Source: Gordonia lacunae
GTDB taxonomy: Bacteria > Actinomycetota > Actinomycetes > Mycobacteriales > Mycobacteriaceae
DNA: 64,000 nt
Assembly (NCBI RefSeq): GCF_002149015.1
Contig: NZ_NGFO01000005.1
Span: forward strand, 1 to 64,000
Direction of reading: 5' to 3'
A program made the translations under genes and the position numbers. The stretch's first letter is position 1; each line of letters begins with the position of its first letter. Shown here one piece after another: positions 50,601-62,600 of the stretch. The notes under the pieces are model-generated. The model was not told the origin of the DNA. It made no database searches and worked only from the letters and a program-made list of their open reading frames with translations.

Positions 50601-53600
50601 CGTCGAGGTCACCCATCGTGACGTGGTCACCCTGATGGACACCGCCGCAGGCGATTTCGACTTCGACGAGACCGACGTGTGGACGATGTTCCACTCGTAC
50701 GCGTTCGACTTCTCGGTCTGGGAGCTGTGGGGGCCGCTGCTGTCCGGCAGTCGTCTGGTCCTGGTCGACCGGGATCTGGCGCGGGCGCCGGAGGAGTTCC
50801 TCGACCTGCTCGCCCGCGAACGGGTCACCGTGCTGAGCCAGACGCCGTCGGCGTTCTACCAACTCGCCGAGACCCGACGACGCCGCGACACCCCGCTGTC
50901 GTTGCGCTACATCGTGTTCGGCGGCGAGGCGCTCAGCTTCGAGCAGGTGCGGCGCTGGTTCGACGACCATCCGGACGAGACCACGACGCTGGTCAACATG
51001 TACGGCATCACCGAGACGACCGTGCACGTCAGTTTCCGGCCGCTGGACCCGCAATCGGTGGCGGCCGACGACGCGAGCTTCATCGGCCGGCCGCTGTCGT
51101 CGCTCGCCATCCACGTGCTCGACGACCGGCTGCGGCCGGTCCCCGAGGGTGTCGTCGGCGAGATGTATGTCACCGGTGGACAACTGGCGCAGGGATATCT
51201 GAAGCGCGCCGGGCTGTCGTCGACGCGTTTCGTCGCGTCTCCCTACGGCGAGCCCGGAACCCGCATGTACCGCACCGGCGACCTCGCCCGTCGCGTGGGC
51301 GACGACATCGAGTACCTCGGCCGCGGTGACGCGCAGGTCCAGTTGCGTGGCTACCGGATCGAGTTCGGCGAGATCGAGGCGGCACTGCTGGCGGTGCCGG
51401 GTGTGAGCGCGGCAGCGGCGCGTGTCGTCGACATCCCCGGTCGCGGTGAGCAACTCATCGGTTACCTGGTCCGCGACGAGCAGGACGCGGTCGACGCGGC
51501 CGAGGTCCGGCGCATCGCCGGCCGCGCGGTGCCGTCGTACATGGTCCCCGACCAGATCGTCGACGTCGAGGTCCTGCCCCTCACGGCGAACGGCAAACTC
51601 GACCGCGAGGCGCTTCCGGTTCCGGACGCGGCCACCGTCGACGACGACGTCGTCGCGCCCGCGGGCCCGCAGGAGACCGCTGTCGCGCAGGTCTTCGCCG
51701 AGGTCCTCGGTGTCGACGAGATCGGGGTCACGACGAGCTTCTTCGATCTCGGCGGCAACTCGCTGTCGGCGACCCGCCTCGCCTCGCGCGTCGCCGATGC
51801 ACTCGGGACCGACGTGTCGGTTCGAGACGTCTTCGAGGCACCGTCCGTCCGGGATCTGGTGGACGCCGTGTCCGGCCGCGGAATCACTCTGCCACCCGTG
51901 GTGGCGGTGTCGCCCCGCCCGGAGCGCATCCCGCTGTCGTTCGCTCAGCAGCGCCTGTGGTTCATCAACCGGTTCGAGCCCGCGTCGTCGACCTACAACA
52001 TCCCGATCGGTCTGCGCTTGCGCGGCGACCTCGACACCGACGCGCTGCGCGCTGCGGTGACCGACCTCGTCGCACGACAAGAGGTGTTGCGCACCACCTT
52101 CCCCGAGGTCGACGGCGTTCCCCACCAGCGCATCGACGGCCCGGACCAGGTCGACCGACTGGACTGGGCGGTCGTCGGCTCCCAGGCCGAGATCGAGTCC
52201 GCGGTCACCGACGGCTTCGACGTGACCGCCGAGTGGCCCATCCGCGCACGCCTGTGGCCGGTGAGCGCGGGAGAGTTCGTCTTCGTGGTGGTCGTCCACC
52301 ACATCGCCGCCGACGGCGAGTCGATGAGACCGATGCTCGCCGACCTCATCACCGCCTACGGCGCACGAGCCGCCGGCCGGGACCCGGTCTTCGCGCCGCT
52401 CGAGGTCGAGTTCGCCGACTACGCGATCTGGCAGCACGAGGTCTTCGGCTCCGCCGGCGACCCGGACTCGCGCATCGCCGCGCAACTGGACCACTGGGTC
52501 CAGCGCCTCGCGGGAGCGCCGGACGTGCTCGAACTGCCCACCGACCGGCCGCGTCCGGCGGTGGCGTCGCAGCGCGGCGCCCGGTTCGACTTCGCCATCC
52601 CGGCCGAGATCGGGACCGCGATCGAACGCGTGGCCGCCGAGCGGGGCGTCACCCCGTTCATGGTCGTCCACGCAGCCCTCGCGGTCCTGCTCGCACGACT
52701 CTCGTCCGACGACGACATCGTCGTCGGTACCCCGATCGCCGGGCGCGGCAAGGCCGCCCTCGACCCGCTCGTCGGCATGTTCGTCAACACGCTGGTGCTC
52801 CGGGTCCCGGTCGACGGTGCCGAGTCCTTCGAGTCGTTGCTGGACCGGGTGCGGGCGACCGACCTGGACGCGTTCGCGAACTCCGACGTGCCGTTCGAGA
52901 CCCTCGTGGAGAAGCTGAACCCGGTGCGGACGGAGGCCTTCGCCCCGCTCGCCCAGGTGAATCTCACCTTCGACCAGTCGGCGTCGGCCGACTTCGCGAT
53001 CGACGCCGAACAGAGTGGTTCCATCGGCGATCTGGGCTTCGAGCCCCTTCCGCCGGCCGCGCCGGGTGCGAAGGTCGACCTGAACTTCGCGATCGACCGG
53101 GGAGACGACGGGCGCCGGTGGTCCGGATCGGTCATCTACGCCACCGACCTGTTCGACGAGTCCTCGATCGACACCCTGACCCGTCGACTCGTCGCCGTGC
53201 TGACCGGAGTCCTGAGCGCGCCGTCGCGTCCTGTCGGTGACGCCGGGCTCGTGCTGCCGGACGAGTCATCGCGTCTCGACGACTTCGCGACCGGCGCCCG
53301 GGTCGAGGTGGGATCGCCGCACATCGTGGCCGACCTCGTGGCGTCGAACGCCGCCTCGGCTCCCGATGCGCCTGCGGTCATCTTCGACGACCGCGTGGTC
53401 GATCAGGCCGAGTTCGCCGCCCGCGTGTCACTCCTGGCACGCGAGCTCATCGACGCGGGTGTGGGTCCGGACGTCGCGGTCGGCGTCTGTCTCGACCGGT
53501 CGGTCGAGATCATGGTCGCGGTACACGGAATCGTCGCCGCCGGTGGGCATTACGTTCCCGTCGACCCGGAGAGCCCGGCCGAACGCGGGCAGTACATCCT

Positions 53601-56600
53601 CGACACCGCGCAGGTCGCCACCGTCGTCGTCGGTCCCGGAACGATCCCGTCCGTCCTCGACGAGTTCGCGGGCCGGATCGTGCGTGTCGACGCCTCGACT
53701 CCGCTCCCGGACGCGCCCGTACCGCCGGTGACCGAGGCCGACCGTCTCGGGGTCGTCCACCCGGACAACGCCGTCTACACGATCTTCACCTCCGGATCGA
53801 CGGGACGCCCGAAGGGTGTCACCGTCACCCACGGCGCGCTGCGCAACACCCTCGCGTGGTTCAGCGAATCCAACGGCGAAGGGCCGCATCGCTTCCTGCT
53901 GAAGACCCCGTACACCTTCGATGCCTCGGTCTGGGAGTTCTTCGGGCCGGTGTTCAATGCCTCGCCGGTCGTCGTCGCCGAGCCGGGCGGCCACCGCGAT
54001 CCGCGTCATCTCGCCGGGCTCATCGAGCGCCACGGCGTGACCACGGTGAAGTTCGTGCCCTCGATGCTCGCCGCCTTCCTCGACGGGGCCACCGGTGTCG
54101 GCATCGAGCGGCTCGCCGGCCTGCGCCGGATCTTCTCCGGCGGCGAGGCGCTGCTGCCCGGCCTCGCGTCGGGACTGGCGGCCGCACTTCCGAATGCGCT
54201 GCTGGTCAACCAGTACGGTCCCACCGAGGCCGTCGTCGACATCACCTACGGTGCCGTCACCGGGCCGCCGCCGCAGAACATCCCGATCGGTACCCCGGTC
54301 TGGAACTCGTCGGTGCGCGTGCTCGACGCGCGGCTGCGTCCGGTACCCGTCGGCGTGGCCGGTGAGCTGTACCTCGGCGGAGTCCAGCTGGCACGCGGGT
54401 ACGCCTCCCGGCCCGGCCTGACCGCCCAGACCTTCGTCGCCGACCCGTTCGGGCCGGCCGGCGCACGCCTGTACCGCACCGGTGACCGCGGACGCTGGAA
54501 CGCCGCAGGTGAACTCGAATACCTGGGTCGCAATGACTTCCAGGTGAAGCTGCGCGGCCAGCGCATCGAACTCGGCGAGATCGAGTCGGTGCTCGGATCG
54601 GCCCCGGGCGTCGTGCACACCGCCGTGGTGGTCGCCGCCCCCGCCGGAGGAGGCGAGCAACTGGTGGCCTACCTGGCCGCCGGGCCGGGCGTCGATCTCG
54701 ACGCCGACACGGTGAAAGACGTTGCGCGGCGCGGTCTCCCGGAGTTCATGGTCCCGACCACATGGATGGTCCTGGACCAGATGCCGCTGACCACCTCGGG
54801 CAAGGTCGATCGTCGCGCGCTCCCCGCGCCGGAGTTCACCGCGAGTGAGTACGTGGCGCCGGCCGACGGCCAGGAGACCGAGGTCGCCGAGATCTTCGCC
54901 GGCCTGCTCGACGTCGACCGGGTCGGCGCGACCGACGACTTCTTCGCCATCGGCGGCACCTCGCTGTCGGCGATGCGTCTCGCCGCGCGGATCTCCGACG
55001 CGCTCGGAGTCGAGGTCTCGGTTCGGGACATCTTCGACGCCCCGACGGTTCGCGAGCTGGTCGCGCGCACCCGCGAGCGCGGCCACGCGCTGCCCCCGGT
55101 CGTCGCGGCGTCGCCGCGGCCGGACCGGATCCCGTTGTCCTTTGCGCAGCAACGGATGTGGTTCATCAACCAGTTCGACCCGACGCTGCCGACCTACAAC
55201 ATCCCGACCGTCGTGAGGATGGTCGGTGACCTCGACGTGTCGGCACTGCGCGCGGCGATCGCCGACGTGGTCGTCCGTCACGAGGTGTTGCGTACGACCT
55301 TCGCGCAGGACGAGAACGGCCCGTTCCAGCGGATCTCGGCCGCGGACGAGGTCGAGTCGCGTCTGAGCTTCTCCCTGGCCACCACGGCCGAGGACTTCGA
55401 GCGCACGGTCACCCGCGGGTTCGACGTGTCGCGGGAGTGGCCGGTGCGTGCCTGCCTGTGGCAGATCGACGCCGAGACCCACGTGCTGGGCGTCGTCGCC
55501 CACCACATCGCCTCCGACGGCGAGTCCCGCAAGCCGCTCGTCGCCGACATGGTGGCCGCCTACGTCGCTCGAACCGCTGGGGAGGCACCGGCGTTCGCTC
55601 CATTGGAGATCCAGTTCGCCGACTACGCGATCTGGCAGCACGAGGTGCTCGGCTCCGCCGACGACCCCGAATCGGTCCTCGGCCGCCAGCTCGCGCACTG
55701 GACCGGGCGCCTGGCCGGGCTGCCCGACGTCCTGGAACTGCCGGCGGATCACGACCGTCCGGCGGTCGCCTCGACCCGGGGCGCACGGATCGCCTTCGAG
55801 ATCCCGGCCGAGGTCGCCGACGCGGTGAGCACGACTGCACGTGCCCACGGCGTCACGCCGTTCATGGTCGTGCATGCCGCGCTGGCCGTGCTGCTGGCGC
55901 GGTTGTCGGCCACCGACGACATCGCGATCGCGACACCCGTGGCGGGCCGCGGATCGCGCGTGCTCGACCCGGTCGTGGGCATGTTCGTCAACACCCTGGT
56001 GCTGCGTTCGGCCATCGTTCCGGGGATGACCGTCGACGAGGTGCTCGCACAGGTGCGGGCGACCGATCTCGACGCGTTCACCAACGCCGACCTGCCCTTC
56101 GAGACCCTGGTCGAACACCTCGACCCGACCCGTTCCGAGGCCTTCGCGCCGCTCGCGCAGGTCCTCTTCACGCTCGATCAGTCCCGCGCCGCGGGGGGCG
56201 GTGTGCCCGGCGAGAGCGCCGATGCGCAGGCCGCGGTGCTGCCCGGACTCACGATCTCGCCGGTCGAGCCGCCCGAGGTGTCGGCGCAGCTGGACCTGGC
56301 CGTCGCGGTCGCCGCCGACGGGCCGGGCCGGCCGTGGACCGGAACGGTGATCTACGCGCTCGATCTCTTCGAGGCGGACACGGTGACCGAGCTGGCGAAC
56401 CGCCTGGTCTCGGTGCTGCGGGACATGACCGATTCTTCTCGGACGTCGCGGGCCGTCGGCGATCTCGCACTCGTCTCGGACGCCGATCGCGCCCGGGTCG
56501 ACGACTGGTCGGTCGGCGCGGCACAGGAGTTCGGCGAGCCCGTCATCCCCACCGCCGTCGCCGCCCGGATCGCCGCCGATCCCGCCGTCGTCGCGATCGA

Positions 56601-59600
56601 GTTCGCGGGGCGTCAACTCACCTACGGCGAATTCGGTTCGCGCGTAGCCGATCTGGCGCGCACGCTCATCGGGCTCGGCGTCGGGCCGGAGGTGGCCGTC
56701 GGCATCTGTATCGACCGGTCGGTCGAGATGGTCGTCGCCGTGCACGCCGTACACGCCGCCGGCGGACAATACGTGCCGATCGACACCGCCGCCCCCGCCG
56801 ACCGCGTGCAGTACATGGTCGACACCGCGCAGGTGCGGCTCGTGCTCTCCGCGTCGGGTGCCCGCCCGCCGGCCCTCGAGGGTCTCGACGATCAGGTCAC
56901 CGTCCTCGACGTCGACGCCTCGAAGCCGGTCGGCGACGTCGCGCCGGTCACCGATGCCGAGCGGATCGCCCCGCTGCGCGGAGACCACGCCGCCTACACG
57001 CTGTTCACCTCCGGTTCCACCGGTCGGCCGAAGGGTGTGACCGTCTCGCACGCCGCGGTGATGAACCGCCTCTGGTGGGGGCTCGGCGAGTTCCCGTGGA
57101 CGGTGGGCGACCGGGTCGTGCAGAAGACGCCGTACACCTTCGACGTGTCGGTGCCGGAGCTCTTCGGTCCATTGCTGACCGGGGCGACCATGGTCGTCGC
57201 CCGCGCGGGGGGTCACACCGACCCGGACTACCTCGCGGACCTGATCGTGTCCACCGAGGCCACCTCGGTGCACTTCGTGCCGTCGATGATGTCGATCTTC
57301 CTCGATCTCGTCCCGGCCGCGCGCTTCGCCGAGATGTCTTCGCTGAAATGGGTTTTCGCCTCCGGTGAGGCCCTGCCGCCGGCGGTCGTCGCGAAGCTGG
57401 CGGCCCTGCTCCCCGGGGTCGCCATCGTCAACCTCTTCGGTCCCACCGAGGCCGCTGTCGAGGTGGCCGTGGCCGACGTGTCGTCGGCGCCCGCACTCGT
57501 CCCGATCGGGACACCCGTGGCGAACACGTCCACCTGGGTGCTCGATGCGCGCCTGCGGCCCGTGCCCGCCGGTGTGCCGGGCGAGCTCTATCTGGGCGGC
57601 GTCCAGCTGGCGCGCGGCTATGCGGCGCGTCCCGACCTGTCCGCCGAGCGGTTCGTCGCCGATCCCTACGGCGAGCCCGGCGCACGCCTGTACCGCACCG
57701 GTGACCTCGTACGGTGGCGTGCCGATGGCACCTTGGAGTACCTGGGCCGCACCGACTTCCAGGTGAAGCTGCGCGGTCAGCGCATCGAGCTCGGCGAGAT
57801 CGAATCGGTGATCGCCACCGTGCCGGGTGTCGTGCACACAGCGGTGACCGTGGCCAAGGCGCCCACCGGCGCCGACCACCTCGTCGGCTATGTGGCGCCG
57901 GAGGACGTCGACCTCGACGGGATCAAGTCGACGGTGGCCGCCGAACTGCCCGAGTACATGCGACCCACCATCTGGGTGCGGTTGCCTCACCTGGAACTCA
58001 ACACGGCGGGCAAGATCGACCGGAAGGCACTGCCCGAACCCGACTTCGGGGTCCACACCGACGTCCACGTGGCACCCGCCACCGCGACCGAGGAAGTCCT
58101 GGCCTCCATCGTCGCCCACCTGATCGGGCTCGACCGGGTGTCCGTCACCGAATCCTTCTTCGCGCTCGGCGGCGACTCGATCATGTCCATCCAGCTCGCG
58201 TCCGCGGCCCGGGCCGCCGGACTCGACCTCTCGCCGCGCGAGATCTTCGAACACCGCACGATCCGCGCGATGGCGGCCGCTGCCGACGACGACGCCGCCC
58301 GGCTGCCGATGCTCGAGGAGTCCGAGGACGCCGGCGCCGGTTCGCTCGCCGTGTCGCCGGTCGTGCACTGGATGATCGAACACGCACAGGACGCGTCGGA
58401 CTTCGCCGACTTCGTGCAGGCCGCGGTTCTGCGGGCACCGGACGGACTCGACGTCGCGTCCCTGGCGAGTCTGCTCTCGGCGGTCGTCGAACGCCACCCG
58501 ATGCTCAGTGCGACGCTGGAACTCGTCGAGGGGCAGTGGCGATCGTCGGCCGGTGGCCGGTTCGACGCCCCGGATGCGGTCATCGAGGTCACGAGCACCG
58601 CCGCGACCGGTACCGAAGCCTTCGCCGCCGATGTCCGTACCGCGTTCGAGACCGTCTCGGCCACCTTGGATCCGAGCGTCGGGCGACTCGTGCGCGCTGC
58701 GCTGATCCACGACCGGGACGGCGTCGGCCGGGTGCTGCTGGTCATTCACCACCTCGGCGTCGATGCCGTGTCATGGCCCATCCTCATCGAGGATCTGATC
58801 ACCGGGTGGGCACAGCTCTCCGGTGGCCGGGGGATCGAGCTGCGCGCCGAACAGACCAGTGCGCAGGCGTGGACGAACACCCTCGCCGCGAGGTCCGCGT
58901 CCTGGGCTGACCAGGTGGATCACTGGTTGGACCGGTTGCCGTCCCGACCGACTCCGCTCGGCGTCGCGCTGGACCCCACGCAGGACCGGATGTCCACCGA
59001 GCGTCACATCTCCCACGAGATCTCGCCGATGGTCACCCGATCGGTGCTGACCGCGGTGCCGGAAGCGTTCGGCGGCAACGTCAACGACGTGCTGCTCGGC
59101 GCATTCGCCCGGGCGGTCCGATCGTGGCAGGCGCGCCGGGAGATCAGCGATTCGGCACCGATCACCGTCCTCACCGAGGGACATGGCCGGTACGAGGAGG
59201 TGCTGGCCACCGGTGAGTCGGCGCGACGCGCAGACCTGTCCCGGACGGTCGGCTGGTTCACCGCGCTCGTCCCGGTGCGCCTCGATCCCGGTGTGGACGT
59301 CGTGCACGCGGTGAAGGCGGCCAAGGAGGAGCGACTCGCGCAGCCGGACAACGGTATCGGTTTTGGTTGGCTCCGGTACGGACAGTCCGCCGAACTGGCC
59401 GCACGTCCGCTCCCGACCATCAGTTTCAACTACTTCGGGGCCGGCGGCGCTGCGGCTGCCGACTCCGAGCCGCTGCCGTTCACCCACGCGCCGGACGCGC
59501 CGATCCTCGGGTCGTCGGCATCCGGACGGATGGTGGCGCTGAGTGCCCTCGGTGTCAGCGTGACCACCGCGCACGACGAGCAAGGCAATCGCCGGCTCGT

Positions 59601-62600
59601 CGCCGGGGCGAGCTTCCCGCGGGCGCTGTTCGCGGCCGACGAGGTCGCGGACCTGTTGGATCTGTGGGCGGCCGAGCTGTCGGCGCTCACCGACCTGGTG
59701 ACCCGCGGTACCCGCGTCGGCCTGTCCCCGTCGGACGTGCCGGGCACCCATGTCACGCAGCGCGACCTCGACGATCTGGCCCGCACGTACCCGGGTTCGG
59801 CGGTGTGGCCGCTGACCCCGTTGCAGCAGGGTCTGTACTTCCAGGCCCAGCTGGCAGCCGCCGGCCAGGACGCCGGTGCGGTCGACGTCTACGTGACGCA
59901 GGTCGTCCTGACTCTCGGTGGCCGGGTCGACGGCGAGCGCCTGCGCGGCGCGGCCGAGCAGTTGTTCGCCCGGCACCGGGTCATGCGGTCGGCCTATCTC
60001 CGCACCGGTAGCGGTGCGGTCGTCGCGGTGATTCCCGCCGCGGTCGAGATCCCCTGGCGGGTCGTCGATCTCCCGACCGGCGAAACGGACGGGACGGTGG
60101 CCGACGAGACGGGGGCCGCGGAGATCCAGCGGATCGTCGACGCCGAACGTCTCACGCGTTTCGACCTCGCGCGGCCGCCTCTGGTGCGATTCGTGCTCGT
60201 GTGGCACGGCGATCAGGCGCACCTCGTGGTGACCAACCACCACATCCTGATGGACGGCTGGTCCGGTCCGCTCGTCCTGGCCGACCTCCTCGCGCTCTAC
60301 GCGACCGGTGAGACCTACACCGGTCAGACCGGCGCCACCGGCCTCGACTTCGCCGCCCACGTCCAGCGACTGGCGGCCTCGAATCGCGATGCGGGACTTG
60401 CCGCATGGCGCACGGTGCTCGCGCCCGTCGAGGGGCCGACGCTCGTGGCCCCCGGCCTGGAGGCGACCGACGACGAGCTCCCCCGTCAGTACCGGGTGTC
60501 GCTCGACGAGGAGACCACCGCGGGGCTGGAGGAACTGACCAGGACCGAGGGCGTCACCGTCGCGACGGTGATGCAGTTCGCGTGGTCCGTGCTGCTCTCG
60601 CGCCTGACCGGCAGTCGCGTCGTCGTCTTCGGCGAGACCGTCTCCGGACGTCCGGCCGACCTGCCCGGCGTCGAGACGATGGTCGGGTTGTTCATCAACA
60701 CGCTGCCCAGCGTCGTCGACGTCGACCCGGCGTCGACGATCGTCGAGGTGCTCCGCCGGTTGCAGGCGTCGAAGGTGGCGGTGATGGATCACCAGCACCT
60801 CGGTCTGGCCGACCTGACCGCGCTCACCGGGACGAACCAGCTGTTCGACACGCTGACGGTCCACGAGTCGTTCCCCATCGACACCGATGCGCTGTCGTCG
60901 CCGGACACGGTGCCCGACGGACTGACCGACGGCCTGGTCGTCGCGGACGTCGACTCACGCAGCACCACGCACTACCCGATCAACCTGATCACCGCCGCGG
61001 CGGGCGGTCGCGTGTCGCTCCAGCTCAAGTACCTGCCCGCGGCCTTCGGCGACGACCAGATCCGGGTCTTCGGCGACGTGCTGGTGCACATCCTGGAGAC
61101 GGTGGCCCGCAGGCCCCGCGACCTCACCGCCGACATCGCCCTGGTGGCCGACACCGAGGGTCTGGATGTCGCGACGTTCGCGCGCGGGACCGATGTCGAG
61201 ATCGCCGGCGACCACACCGTTGTCGACCTGGTCGCCGACGCCCGGGCGCGCGCGGCCGACCGGCCCGCGATCCTGTTCGACGATCGTGTCGTCGACTACA
61301 CCGAGTTCTCCGCTCGCGTGAGTGCGCTTGCGCGCGAATTGATCTCGCAGGGAGTCGGTCCCGACGTCGCGGTCGGCGTCTGCATCGACCGGTCGGTCGA
61401 GGTGATGGTCGCCGTGCACGCGATCGTGGCGGCCGGCGGCCAGTACGTGCCGATCGACACCGAGTCGCCCGTCGAGCGGACCCGGTACATGCTCGACACG
61501 GCCGGTGTCGCCCTGGTCCTCATCGGTCGGGAGCGTCCGGATGCGCTTGCCGACGTCGACCTGCCGGTGGTCGTCGTCGACGCCTCGGGACCCGTCGACC
61601 TCACGGTCACCCCGGTCGGGGACACCGAGCGCAGGCAGCGGGTGCTGCCGGGTCACGCCGTCTACACGATCTTCACCTCGGGTTCGACGGGCCGTCCCAA
61701 GGGTGTGACCGTCACCCACGGTGCACTCCGCAACACCCTGGAGTGGTTCAGTGAGTCGAACGGACCGGGGGAGCACGTCTTCCTGCTGAAGACGCCGTAT
61801 ACCTTCGACGCCTCCGTGTGGGACTACTTCGGCGGCGTCCATGCGGCGTCACCGACAGTCGTCGCCGAACCCGGCGGGCACCGGGATCCCGTCTACATGG
61901 CGCGGCTCATCGAACGTCACCGCGTCACGACCGCCAAGTTCGTCCCGTCGATGCTGGCGGCGTTCCTGGACGGCGCCACCGGTGCCGGCGATGCCGACCT
62001 CGGGTCGATGCGACGGATCTTCTCCGGCGGCGAGGCGCTCAGCCCCGCTCTGGCCGGCGGCCTGCTGCGACTGCTGCCGGATCTGGGGTTGTACAACCAG
62101 TACGGCCCCACCGAGGCGACCGTCGACATCACCTACGGACGCGTGGACGCGCCGGCGCCGAACATCCCCATCGGTTCGCCGGTGTGGAACTCGACCGTGC
62201 ATGTCCTCGACGACCGCCTGCGGCCTGTTCCGGCCGGCGTGCCCGGCGAGATGTACCTGGGCGGACCGCAATTGGCACGAGGCTACGCCTCCCGTCCGGG
62301 ACTCACCGCCGAGACCTTCGTCGCCGATCCCTTCGATCCGGACGGTGGACGGCTCTACCGCACGGGTGACCGCGCGCGGTGGAACGCCGACGGCGTCCTG
62401 GAGTACCTGGGGCGCGCGGACTTCCAGGTGAAACTCCGCGGACAGCGGATCGAGCTGGGCGAGATCGAGTCGGTGCTCGCCTCCGCACCCGGTGTCGTCC
62501 ACGTCGCGGTCGTCGTCGCGAGCGCGCCCGGCGGGGGAGAGCAGCTGGTCGCCTACGTCGCCGGCCGTCCGGGAGACGACGTCGATCTCGACGCCGTCCG

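Noticed and set aside
47104..52671. Long minus-strand open frame (1855 codons) under NRPS2, and similar ones at 53428-58752, 40060-43146 and 31736-35011
   Set aside because: They are antisense shadows: third-position GC of the NRPS codons removes stops on the other strand. Their translations have no domains and the plus-strand frame shows all NRPS core motifs.
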